A stretch of 64,000 nt of DNA from Zygophlyctis sp. KS116 (lineage: Eukaryota > Chytridiomycota): positions 1 to 64,000 of the forward strand of contig BAAFSQ010000011.1 in assembly GCA_054661495.1 (NCBI GenBank), given 5' to 3'. This document shows positions 21,933 through 30,749 of the stretch, one piece after another. The translations under genes were made by a program, and so were the position numbers. Below the pieces are notes generated by a model. The model had not been told where the DNA came from. It saw nothing but the letters and a program-made list of their open reading frames with translations, and did no database searches. Within the stretch, counting starts at the first letter, position 1; each line of letters begins with the position of its first letter.

Positions 21933-22103
21933 AGAGAGTAGAAAGTTTAAGCGCTAATTTTTCATGAGGACTCGGACTCCTCAGGGAACAATATTCAAAT
22001 TTGTCTCCAGGATTAATCTTGTAGACAATATACTTTTAGATTTTATCGCCTTGCCGTTTACCGCTTTAGTGTCGCAGATTTCTACGGCATCTTTTTACTT
22101 GAA

Positions 22104-22670
22104 ATGAAAACTATATCAGAAATGAGGTGGTATCGGAAAGTGAAGACTCTGTTTTCTTTAAGAAGAGGATCAGAGAGTTCAGTCATGTCCGATGCAACAG
22201 CCTCAACTTTAGTTGCTGATAAGGAATTGGATGAAATGTCTCCATCTAAATTTACAAAGTTGGCTGGTCTAAAAATCATTGCTAGAAATGATACTGAAGA
22301 TGAATTACTTAAGAATAATGAAAGATCTGATCTCTCATCTTCAATAGCCGATACATTAAACAGTAAAACATCAACTGATTTTCCTAGTATGGATGAATCA
22401 TTCTTTTATCCTCCACAAGATCTAAAAGATGGAATAGTTATTAATGAAAAGAGTCAATCTGGACGATCTCTTCCTACTATAAAAACTCAACCGGTAGTCT
22501 CTACTAAATCACATCATCGTTCAAGGAGTGATGGAGGAGCATGTTTTATGATTCCTGTTGGTGATACAAATGAAATTGTTAGAGGTAGATTTACTCTAAG
22601 GAGAGAGGAAGTTGATTCTAGTTACTGGAAACCGAGAAGGATTACTGGGCCCTCAAGATTCTATGATTGA
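22104..22670 (+). CDS. Unrecognised protein with a C-terminal RGRF...SSYW...PSRF motif, paralogue 1
   Basis: I do not recognise this 188-aa protein. It is mostly Ser-, Asp- and Lys-rich and probably disordered, with a basic N-terminus (RWYRKVKTLFSLRR). The C-terminal 45 residues contain IPVGDTNEIVRGRF, then REEVDSSYW and GPSRF. The same block, in the same order and spacing, ends the next gene (22830-23210). The core RGRFTL resembles RFxV/I docking peptides bound by OSR1/SPAK-type kinases, but this is only a resemblance. No introns, signal peptide or membrane segment are seen. The gene sits at the start of the accessory block containing the Crinklers. Confidence 0.7.
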   Translation: MKTISEMRWYRKVKTLFSLRRGSESSVMSDATASTLVADKELDEMSPSKFTKLAGLKIIARNDTEDELLKNNERSDLSSSIADTLNSKTSTDFPSMDESFFYPPQDLKDGIVINEKSQSGRSLPTIKTQPVVSTKSHHRSRSDGGACFMIPVGDTNEIVRGRFTLRREEVDSSYWKPRRITGPSRFYD

Positions 22671-22829
22671 TTTATATTTCTTTAACCCATAATTTAACAT
22701 TATTCTTGTAAGATGAAAGATGAATACATATGATAAAAGATTCAACTTTTGACAACAATGCAATATTTAAATTGATTAAATGATCCTAGAAAGGATTAAG
22801 AGGCGACAAGTTGCCGTACTGTTTATCAC

Positions 22830-23210
22830 ATGAAAAAGAAATTCAATTCAAGACTATCAAAACTAACAGCAATATATGATTCTAGATCGTTGACTAGTCC
22901 GCCAATCGAATTGGATGATAATCAGACACTCTCTATTCACACTTTACCTGAACTTGATACTCACGAATCAGATCTTGAATCGGCTTTTGAGCCATTGTCT
23001 ATAAAGTCTCAAGATTCAATTGAGACTCCAATCAGGACTCCCAAGAGTTCTTTTTCGGGTCCGAGTTCATGGATTCCCATTGGAGATCTTTCGGAGAAAC
23101 AAAGGGGAAGATTTATAGTTGTTCGAGAACAAGTTGAATCTAGTTATTGGGCACCAAAGACTCAAACACTGAATAGGCCATCAAGATTTCACCAGCAGGA
23201 AGGCTTGTAA
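22830..23210 (+). CDS. Unrecognised protein with a C-terminal RGRF...SSYW...PSRF motif, paralogue 2
   Basis: A 126-aa intronless paralogue of the preceding gene, in tandem after a 159-bp gap. The N-terminal two thirds are Ser/Thr/Pro-rich with no detectable similarity to its neighbour. The C-terminus has WIPIGDLSEKQRGRFIVV, then REQVESSYW and RPSRF. The shared pattern is IPxGDxxExxRGRFxxxREx V-x-SSYWxP with a terminal PSRF. Conservation of only this tail suggests a binding motif rather than a fold. The function is unknown. Confidence 0.7.
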   Translation: MKKKFNSRLSKLTAIYDSRSLTSPPIELDDNQTLSIHTLPELDTHESDLESAFEPLSIKSQDSIETPIRTPKSSFSGPSSWIPIGDLSEKQRGRFIVVREQVESSYWAPKTQTLNRPSRFHQQEGL

Positions 23211-23216
23211 GCGTAA

Positions 23217-23530
23217 GTAGTATAGATAGACCACCAAATGATACCAAAAATTTCAAATCCACATGTTATTATCATTCTGGACGAGCTTATCCGTTACTTT
23301 GCTTCTGCCTCCTTCTTTAGAGCTTCATTCATAGCAATAAACCCCTTTCTTGTATTTTCGACAGAAACCATGATTTTGAATAGACCATGGATAAAGCGAA
23401 TTTTTATTCCATCATCCAAGGGAAGAAACTGAAACCAGTGCTCGCCAGCAAGAAACCATTTGCCAAAGACAGTGCCAACCCATCGAAACTCGCTTGAGTT
23501 GTTGATTAATAGTTCTGGAGTGAAGTAAGA
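23217..23530 (-). pseudogene. SRPBCC-domain gene fragment, inverted copy of 25470-25795
   Basis: On the minus strand this encodes the C-terminal half of an SRPBCC-type protein (FTPELLINNSSEFRWVGTVF, GEHWFQFLPLDDG, TRKGFIAMNEALKKEAEAK). Relative to the copy at 25470-25795 it lacks 9 in-frame residues (GECFTGLGV). The homology continues beyond the stop into the 3' flank. Upstream it is fused directly to a Crinkler C-terminal fragment, so no intact gene remains. Confidence 0.75.
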
Positions 23531-23745
23531 TTGACAAGTTGGTTCAAACCAATAACCCAAATCCATTCCTTTTCGGTAAGAGATTCTTTGATATCATCTT
23601 CCTTGACCGCTCCTTTTGATTTCTTTCGGAAATAATTGCGCACATCCTTGCAGGTACTGAATCCAGAGGCCCTCTTCAAATCTCCAAACGATGGCCCATC
23701 TTCATATGCACAATCAAACTGAAATCGTTCCCACATATTAGGTTT
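23531..23745 (-). pseudogene. Crinkler C-terminal fragment fused to the SRPBCC fragment
   Basis: The minus strand encodes MWERFQFDCAYEDGPSFGDL and KSKGAVKEDDIKESLTEKEW, closely matching residues of the intact Crinkler on the plus strand (MWERFGFTLERDGKPTFGDF; KKGQVKEDDIKESLNEEEW). It has no N-terminal domain and reads straight into SRPBCC sequence near 23530. It lies head to head with the intact gene, only about 35 bp apart. Confidence 0.75.
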
Positions 23746-23778
23746 TTCTCTTTGTTTCTCCTCAAAAAAAAAGGGAAA

Positions 23779-24817
23779 ATGGCATCCAACCAACAACACT
23801 CTTCTGTGTCGTCTCCTCCTTCTCCGCTCGTTTGGTTTCTGCTTCTGGACTCTATTACTGGTCTGCCATACAAGGGAACTACTGCTGATTTTGTCTCTCT
23901 TCCTCATTCATCTTTTATTGCTCAGTTTCGAGATGCAGTCAAGGCAAAGTACGACCAACCCGGCTACCTCAAGGACATTCCAGCTGGTGCTCTCCGTGTT
24001 TACAAGAACAAAGATGCATTTGATAAGGTAATGAATTTTATTCTCATCACAGGAAGAGCCGTTGGACCCCACAGAATATCTCGGATTGCTAGGAAGCAAA
24101 GAAGATATGCTCATTGTCGCCGTCCCGTCGCTAACCAGTTCTCCAGAGCTCCACCAACTTGAACAAGAAATCAAGGCATTAGAGAATAGTGAAGAATACA
24201 AGACTTTGGCCTACAAGAACCTTGCCTGGGCTGCTCCTAAACCAACAGAACAAGAAAAGGGGGAGTGGCGACTCTTGAAGGAAAAGCTTGCTGACTTGAA
24301 GAAGAAAGAAGATTTCTCCCAAAAGGCTATCCTGTCAGCGTCAGTGAAGAAATCTGACAAAACTCGAAAAGGGTACAAGAAAGACACTGCTATCAAGGAT
24401 GAGAAATTGTTGTTGTCTGATGTTGCAATTACTATGTGGGAACGATTTGGATTTACCCTTGAACGTGATGGAAAGCCAACCTTTGGAGATTTTGAAAGGG
24501 CCGCTGGATTCAAAGATGACGACGATGTGATTGGTTACTTTGCGAAGCGTAAAAAAGGGCAGGTTAAGGAAGATGATATTAAAGAATCACTCAACGAGGA
24601 GGAATGGATTTTGCTTATTAGTTTGAACCAACGTGTCAACCCCCTTTTGCATAGCAAATTGAATATGAATCGGGATGGGAGTGTTCGTTTGGTGTTGGAA
24701 CACGATGTGTACGAAGATAAAGCCTGGGTGGCTGAAAATATTGTTCAAAAGTTGTATGGGCCTGAGAAGAAGGTTGACATCAAAGATGCTTCAACTGATT
24801 CGTCAACCTCACCGTAA
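23779..24817 (+). CDS. Crinkler (CRN)-type protein 1
   Basis: One intron (24028-24052) gives 337 aa. Residues 4-100 resemble the ubiquitin-like N-terminal domain of Crinkler effectors: SPLVWFLLLDSITGLPYKGT, then SFIAQFRDAVKAKY, IPAGALRVYKNKDAF and, across the intron, LGLLGSKEDMLIVAVP. The C-terminal region is lysine/glutamate-rich, followed by a module beginning MWERFGFTLERDGKPTFGDF that I do not recognise but which is duplicated in the flanking fragment. No signal peptide is seen. The stop may be bypassed: GTAAGA at 24814 with an AG at 24850 would extend the frame to 24950 (369 aa). That intron would be 37 nt, longer than usual here. Confidence 0.72.
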
Positions 24818-25030
24818 GATGAACCAAAATATTGAATGTACCTGAACGAGAGTCACTCAAGAAAATTGTGGAAAAGATTTATGTGATGCTCTCAAGTTAA
24901 TGAAGGAATATCACAGATTTATTATATATTCAAATTCACCATACTATTAGAAAGAATCATGCCGTCTTGAGTGGATTTATTGCCATCCCTCTCTCCATCA
25001 TCTTCAATTGAATGAAAACTGTCTGGTGAG

Positions 25031-25215
25031 GCAACTCTAAACTGAGCAATAACAGATGAAGGAGGAAGAGAGACATAATCAGCAGTAGTTCCCTTGTATG
25101 GCAGACCAGTAATAGAGTCTAGAAGCAGAAACCAAACGAGCGGAGAAGGAGGAGAGGACATTGAGGAGGACTGTTGCTGTTGTGGGTTGGATGCCATTTT
25201 CCTTTTTTTTTGAGG
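25031..25215 (-). pseudogene. Crinkler N-terminal exon fragment
   Basis: The minus strand from ATG 25197 encodes MASNPQQQQSSSMSSPPSPL and VWFLLLDSITGLPYKGTTAD, nearly the same as the intact Crinkler 1, including its A-rich leader. After IAQFR the similarity ends and the frame continues into unrelated sequence (VASPDSFHSIEDDG). It is a 5' fragment facing the opposite way to the intact gene. Confidence 0.72.
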
Positions 25216-25267
25216 AGAAAATAACAGACACAAATTATCGACTTCTACCTCAAATGCCGTGATCCAA

Positions 25268-25723
25268 TTTAGATACCGAAATTGTTATCGATAGACCACC
25301 TGAACTTGTCAAAGCTGTTTTCATGGACTGTCGTTTCGCTTTCCTCTTTGGAACCCCTTCATTACCTCGCAGTCGCTGTCGAAAGGCGATATTGACCATC
25401 CAAGCTCCTCATTCACTCAGTTGAAAGTTTCCATCAAAGTAGACGACAACAAACCGTGTATGAACTTCACTCCAGAACTATTAATCAACAACTCAAGCGA
25501 GTTTCGATGGGTTGGCACTGTCTTTGGCAAATGGTTTCTTGCTGGCGAGCACTGGTTTCAGTTTCTTCCCTTGGATGATGGAACAAAAATTCGCTTTATC
25601 CAAGGAGAATGTTTTACTGGTCTTGGAGTTGGTCTATTCAAATTCATGGTTTCTGTCGAAAATACAAGAAAGGGGTTTATTGCTATGAATGAAGCTCTAA
25701 AGAAGGAGGCAGAAGCAAAGTAA
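25268..25723 (+). pseudogene. SRPBCC-domain (polyketide cyclase/Bet v1-like) gene, probably broken
   Basis: The C-terminal 100 residues are intact (NNSSEFRWVGTVFGKWFLAG, GEHWFQFLPLDDGTKIRFIQ, GECFTGLGV, TRKGFIAMNEALKKEAEAK), typical of small SRPBCC lipid-binding-fold proteins. Upstream, the expected N-terminal segments are present but in two frames: TEIVIDRPPELVKAVFMD in one, and FRFPLWNPFI in another from 25334, with the shift near 25328. I find no in-frame ATG and no intron that repairs it. Either this is a pseudogene or the sequence has an error at that point. The 3' half is repeated inverted at 23217-23530. Confidence 0.6.
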
Positions 25724-25848
25724 CGGATAAGCTCGTCCAGAATGATAATGACATGTGGATTTGAAATTTTCATTCGGTGCTCTATCTATACTACTAGCGT
25801 AAAATTTATTATCAAGCTATTGTATTTCCATTCATTTGTAAGTATTAA

Positions 25849-26124
25849 TTACTGTTTGTTCCAGTTATCTATAGCAGATATAATCATTTGTAGCAGATCT
25901 CGCCTTTGCTGTAAAATACCATTTAACCTTGAAATCTCTTGAATATATCCATCTTTACTTTCCATTAATTCTGACTCCATTGACTGATCTTGCATTGACA
26001 GTTTAATTTCTTCCAAGGCGTTAAGCTGTGAAATCAGTTTTGATTTATCTAAAGGGATGGCATCATCATTGACCAATTGCAAAGATATAGAATCTAGAAT
26101 TTCAAGAGCTCTATCTAATAGCAT
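25849..26124 (-). CDS. Small coiled-coil protein, possibly Mediator-type
   Basis: A 91-aa intronless open frame. It is predicted helical throughout, with heptad-like leucine spacing (LLDRALEILDSISL, LISQLNALEEIKLSM, EISRLNGILQQRRDLLQMI). The two-helix layout with a C-terminal R-x-x-LL helix loosely recalls Mediator subunit 9, but the similarity is too weak to name it. It could equally be another small complex subunit. Codon use looks normal for this window. Confidence 0.5.
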   Translation of the reverse strand: MLLDRALEILDSISLQLVNDDAIPLDKSKLISQLNALEEIKLSMQDQSMESELMESKDGYIQEISRLNGILQQRRDLLQMIISAIDNWNKQ

Positions 26125-26206
26125 ACTTAAAGCTCAACAAGTGCAAGAAAATCAAATCTATTCAAGTTGATTTTATTCAAGGCCTAGGAATCAGATTTAT
26201 TTCCAG

Positions 26207-27280
26207 TTAAATGCTGATCTTTCTAAAGAGATAATTCCTGTTGGTTGTGTAGCAGCAATTACCATCAAAAGGTATATCGCTGAGAAAAGATCCAGGATCG
26301 GCAAACAAAAAGAAAACGTTTTTCATACCCAGCCAGTAACTAGGAACATCATAGCAGAACCGCATAAAATTATCTTTCTTTTGGTAATTAGTCAATTCCG
26401 CATCTTCAAATGCTTCTCCAATATCATTCAGTACAATGAAAACAGGCCCCACTTCATCAGTAAGACTCTTCAAGAAAGAAAACGTTTTGTTGGAATGGTA
26501 AGATTTCCAATCCTTCCGAGGATTTGATAATACTTGTGGAGGCACGACAAACATTTTTTGTAAGGCTTCTTCAAGATGTTTGAGCATTACCTCATCAAAG
26601 TTATCACAGACTAAAGCTTTTTTGCTAAAAGAGATGTGAATCGTATGGCCATCACAGAAAGTTTTTAGAAATTGGTTTAAATATCCATTCTTAATTTTTT
26701 CTTCAAATTCTTCCTTATTTTTTTGAATATAGTGTCGAACAAAATCAGATTCTTTTGGTCCAATTAAACTATCTACGATTGGAATTTGCCAGTCCGCACC
26801 ACAACTTGATTCCGCTCTATTGTAATTGGATCGATGAACACTTTTAAGCTTTTCAAACGCCTTTGTTCGATTGACATTCTCAAGTGCAGAAGGGATAAAT
26901 GGCAATTCTTGTTTCCATTCAGGCGCATTTACTCTCTGAGATTCTTCTATAGGAGCCAATACAATCAGAGCATCCTCTTTAGTTTCTCCCAGACGATCCA
27001 GTGATTCAGAAGACTTTAACGGCTCTTCCTTTCCTTCGTTTAAATTTCTCTTGTCAAATGCATTCTTATTCTTGAATATTTTGAATTTAGAAACATCCAT
27101 TCCTTTCAGATGACTGTTAAAGTACTCGTTTCTGATAGCGTATCTCAAGTTTTGAAAACTATACGAACAAGGAAGATCCACAATTGTAGCACTAGTTCCC
27201 CTGACCGGCTTTTCAGTATGAGCATCATAGAGATGAAACCAGATCAGATTACGATCAGTAGACAGTTTTCTTTTTAACAT
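26207..27280 (-). CDS. Crinkler (CRN)-type protein 2 with NTPase-like C-terminus
   Basis: A 357-aa intronless gene. Residues 10-115 are the Crinkler N-terminal domain: NLIWFHLYDAHTEKPVRGTS, FQNLRYAIRNEYF, MDVSKFKIFKNKNAF and LGETKEDALIVLAP, aligning segment by segment with Crinkler 1. The C-terminal part (about 170-350) has a strand-helix pattern with a Walker-B-like VFIVLNDIGEAF and later KNVFFLFADPG, reminiscent of the NTPase modules in Crinklers, but I see no GxxxxGK[ST] loop, so it is degenerate or another fold. Four GGACA boxes at exact 11-bp spacing lie just upstream. Crinklers are host-targeted effectors or conflict proteins in oomycetes and fungi. Confidence 0.75.
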   Translation of the reverse strand: MLKRKLSTDRNLIWFHLYDAHTEKPVRGTSATIVDLPCSYSFQNLRYAIRNEYFNSHLKGMDVSKFKIFKNKNAFDKRNLNEGKEEPLKSSESLDRLGETKEDALIVLAPIEESQRVNAPEWKQELPFIPSALENVNRTKAFEKLKSVHRSNYNRAESSCGADWQIPIVDSLIGPKESDFVRHYIQKNKEEFEEKIKNGYLNQFLKTFCDGHTIHISFSKKALVCDNFDEVMLKHLEEALQKMFVVPPQVLSNPRKDWKSYHSNKTFSFLKSLTDEVGPVFIVLNDIGEAFEDAELTNYQKKDNFMRFCYDVPSYWLGMKNVFFLFADPGSFLSDIPFDGNCCYTTNRNYLFRKISI

Positions 27281-27341
27281 TTAAATTGAGAAAGTTTTTT
27301 TCTTGTCATGTAAAGCATGCAGCTAATATATATGCACCAAA

Positions 27342-27384
27342 GGACAATTTCCGGACAGTTTGCGGACAGTTTCCGGACAATTCG
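27342..27384. promoter_or_regulatory. Four GGACA boxes with 11-bp period upstream of Crinkler 2
   Basis: GGACA occurs at 27342, 27353, 27364 and 27375, each followed by A/GTTT or ATTC, so the units are 11 bp and placed on one face of the helix. It lies about 60 bases before the Crinkler 2 start (minus strand) and 135 bases past the RPN2 3' end. CGGACAA elements also occur upstream of the three GPI-type genes. Confidence 0.6.
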
Positions 27385-27518
27385 ACCAGGTCATATATAC
27401 AGATTGCCATCAGTGTTAATCACAGAATAAACTTTCTGCTCTTGATTGTTCTATGTTGATTTGGAAATACACATTATAATACTAAAAAACAAAGCTAAAA
27501 ATGCCAAAGAAAATCGGT

Positions 27519-30500
27519 TTATTCAGTAGATTCTTCCTGAGAAGGTGCAGGTGCAGCAGCAGAGGTTGGGCTGGGGCCAGCAGCTTCAGTTCCAGATGGT
27601 GCTGTGACTGGTGCAGGGATGCTCGGCGTAATCAGTTCTCTAGGCTCAGATGGGGATCGATCAACCAGACAGACGATTCCTCCAAATGATCCACCCTTCT
27701 TGACAGGCTGATATCGGCTATTTTCTTTGAAATTCAAACAGGGAAGTTGTGCAGGAATAACCCTGGTCATATTCTCCAACATCTCAAACGTCTCTTCGCG
27801 TTTCTTCTTTTTTTCTTCCGGCTAAATGATTAATAATAAGTAATTCTAACCTTTTTCTCTTCATCGGTGACTGCAGTAGCTTCTTTTGGTTGTTCATCCT
27901 AAAAATTACTTTTTTATTCATTTACCGTTTCCATAGCGTCGAGTTTTTCCTTTTCAGCCTTTTTAGCACGAGCTTTAGCTTTATTAGTTGTTGAAAGAAC
28001 AGCTGTTGCCACTTTTTCCACGACTTCAGAAGTGGGTGGCTTCGTAGGAGGTGGATACGCGAATAAAGCCGGTTTAGAATTTGATACAAAACTGAACTTT
28101 GGAATTTCCAATTGAGAATCCAAGCCAATAAATGCAGTAGGAGTCAAAGAAAGAGACAAGAAATGTGCAAGAGGGTACCAGTACCAAAATTGAGTGAAAA
28201 TGGCCATACCAACAATAGCAGACATATTCGAATGTCCAGATGCTGACTGAAGAGATATAGTCACATTTCTTCCTCCGGCATCAATGATACCCTGCCCCAG
28301 AACCGCTCCAAGTCGTGCCATAACATCTTCATGCTTATCCTTGATAACTGTTTCATACAATTTTCTGGTTGGGCCAACCTAATATAAAAAAATAATTAAT
28401 ACCTTTGAGCTGGAAGTTTCGTTTGTCTGGATTAAGATCATAGCCAGGGCTATGAATGCACCTTGACGAACATAGTCAACTGGGTCTTTTGATAAAGGCT
28501 CAAGAAGGTCTAAAGCTTCCTAAATATTTAAAGTAAAAACTATACCACTAATCCAGTTCCAGCACATGAAATACCAAGTGCAAGGGTGGCTCCATATCTA
28601 ACATGAGGATTGTAACTCTCAGAGAGTAATTGGACCAATCTAGGAACCTGATTTGGAGATTTAAAAAGTAGGAATCCTAGGGCAGTAACAGCAGCTCTTC
28701 GCACATCATCATTAACATCGCTGACAGCGAAATGCAAAAGTCGTCGAATAGCTTTATTGTTCCCCGTGCCCGCATACGCCATAGCAATTGTATAAATGCC
28801 TCCATACCGCAAAATAGGATCCTTTAAAATCAACTAACTTATATTTACCTTGTCACTACAAAGCTGCTCTATCATAGAATCTGCATTCTCTTCGTGCCCA
28901 TACATAATCAGTGACATACCAATTGCAAGACCCCGAATTATCTTCTCATGTTGAGTCTCATGAGCGTATTGAAGCATTTCCTCTATTGCAGTTTTTGAAG
29001 CAGTACCAAGCATGACCAGTCCCATAGCCAGCCCAGCAGCTTCACCAGCAACGGCAGAATCTGTGAAAAGAACAGATTTCAGCTCTTCATAAATTTCTGA
29101 TGAATCTGTAGCCATCCCGGCGACACCAACACCCAAACAAGCTCCATGCTGAACAACTTCAATCTGTGTATTCTTGAGAGAATCTCTCAGATACCCAAGA
29201 ACTCCTGTTCCATGGTTTGCATTTATTAAACCCAATGCAAAAAGTGCGCCTCCCTCAGAATAAGATGATGATGAGACACCCGGTTGCGGAAGATAAGGAG
29301 ATAGTAAGGTTCGACCCTGAGATATATGCCCCTTTGCATTAATAATTACCCAAATCTACCTTGTGAATTACTCCCAAAGCAGCAGTCGCACTAAATTTTG
29401 TCCAATTAGATGCTCTGGAAAGCCAATCTAAATTTTGTCGCAAGAATTCATCACTTGTAGTTCCGGCATTCATAAAAGCATTCGCAAAAGTAACACCCGC
29501 GTGAAAAATTGAATTTCTTGAATCCAAAGCGTTCTTTGTATTTTTAAGAATCAGCAGATCTGCTTTATTATTTCTGTACAAAAATTCGAGGTAAAGCTTA
29601 ATAGATAATTCTCCTGATAGTATGTTCCTTATCTTCTTAATTGCATCCGTTTCAGGTTTTTCTGTATCCATTGCAGAAGGATCAGACTCTACCAATGGGA
29701 GAGCCTGAAGTAATCTTTGCAAGTATTCTTGTTTTGCACTCTCTTCAATATCAAACGCAATTTGATACGCAATCAAAACATGATCCTATTTTGAGTAGGA
29801 AAAGACAAACCTGGCCCTTCTTCACTAAATCTTGAAGCATATTACTGCAAGCAGCAAAATCATCCAAATGAACTAAACACTGACTGATTGAAATATAATC
29901 TGGTTCTTTAAGAGTCTGATATAACTTGACAAGTAATCTAAGAACCTAAAATTAGTCACATATTTCTACCTTATTTCTAAATTCTAAATTTTGAACAGAC
30001 ATCATATTCAATTCCGAAACATATGCTAATAATTTCGAGGAATTTCCCTTGAGTATAGATTCTTCCACGACATCTAGTCTATAAGCCTCTAATGCTATTC
30101 CTATCGCCTAAATAAATTACTGTCAATATATTTACTTGTTCTGATTCACCGTCTACATAGCATTTGTTGAACATTTTCTGAACAATGTCTTCCAAGCGTG
30201 GATCTATTTTTTCAGCCCCTTGCTGCCGTTTAGAGATATACTCGTCGATACATTTCGCTTGATAATTTAGAAATAAAAAAAATACAAACTATAGTCTCTA
30301 CATAGTCATTCTTTAGCGAGATATCAAACAGTTTTCCTGCGCCAAGAGCAAACGTGAGCGCTTCTTCGTATTCTCCCAAGTGATAATAAACCTTTGATGC
30401 GACAAGAGCCGCAAGTTGCCGCTGACCAAAATTATCTTTTTCGTACAATATTTCACTAAATTTAGAGCTAGAAAAGTACATTTTGTCAATTGCATCTGAA

Positions 30501-30639
30501 ATCTCTGCCCAGAAAATATCAACGACATCATTCAACTTTTGAAGCGCAAAGACCAAAAGATTTTCGTCAGTCTCATCTAAAAGAGATAAAATTCCACCTC
30601 ATTGTCAAGATAGTATAAAATACCTGCAGAAGACACCAT
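27519..30639 (-). CDS. RPN2: 26S proteasome base subunit Rpn2 (PSMD1)
   Basis: Largest scaffold subunit of the 19S base. Eleven introns (30598-30623, 30258-30285, 30108-30135, 29946-29969, 29786-29810, 29332-29359, 28822-28848, 28520-28545, 28379-28402, 27899-27925, 27822-27850) give 942 aa, near the human 953. The N-terminus reads [12 protein letters not shown] and [20 protein letters not shown]. The PC-repeat toroid has [71 protein letters not shown] and [15 protein letters not shown]. The C-terminus has [32 protein letters not shown] and MTRVIPAQL. The first intron uses a GAG acceptor. The tail after residue 900 is Ala/Pro-rich. Confidence 0.95.
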
Positions 30640-30749
30640 TTTGTGATTCTTTTTTCGTGAGTTCCGCACGCTCGGTGGTCGACCTAACCGTCTCATAGAT
30701 TTGGAAAGGATCAATCAATTGCAACTTTATTAACTTGAAATATTTACTA

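Noticed and set aside
23294-23566. Minus-strand frame read as an intact small SRPBCC gene
   Set aside because: It lacks the N-terminal half and 9 residues of the fold and begins in a Crinkler fragment, so it is treated as a pseudogene fragment.
27501-27689. Plus-strand Arg/Ser-rich frame near the RPN2 end
   Set aside because: Antisense of the Ala/Pro-rich RPN2 tail.
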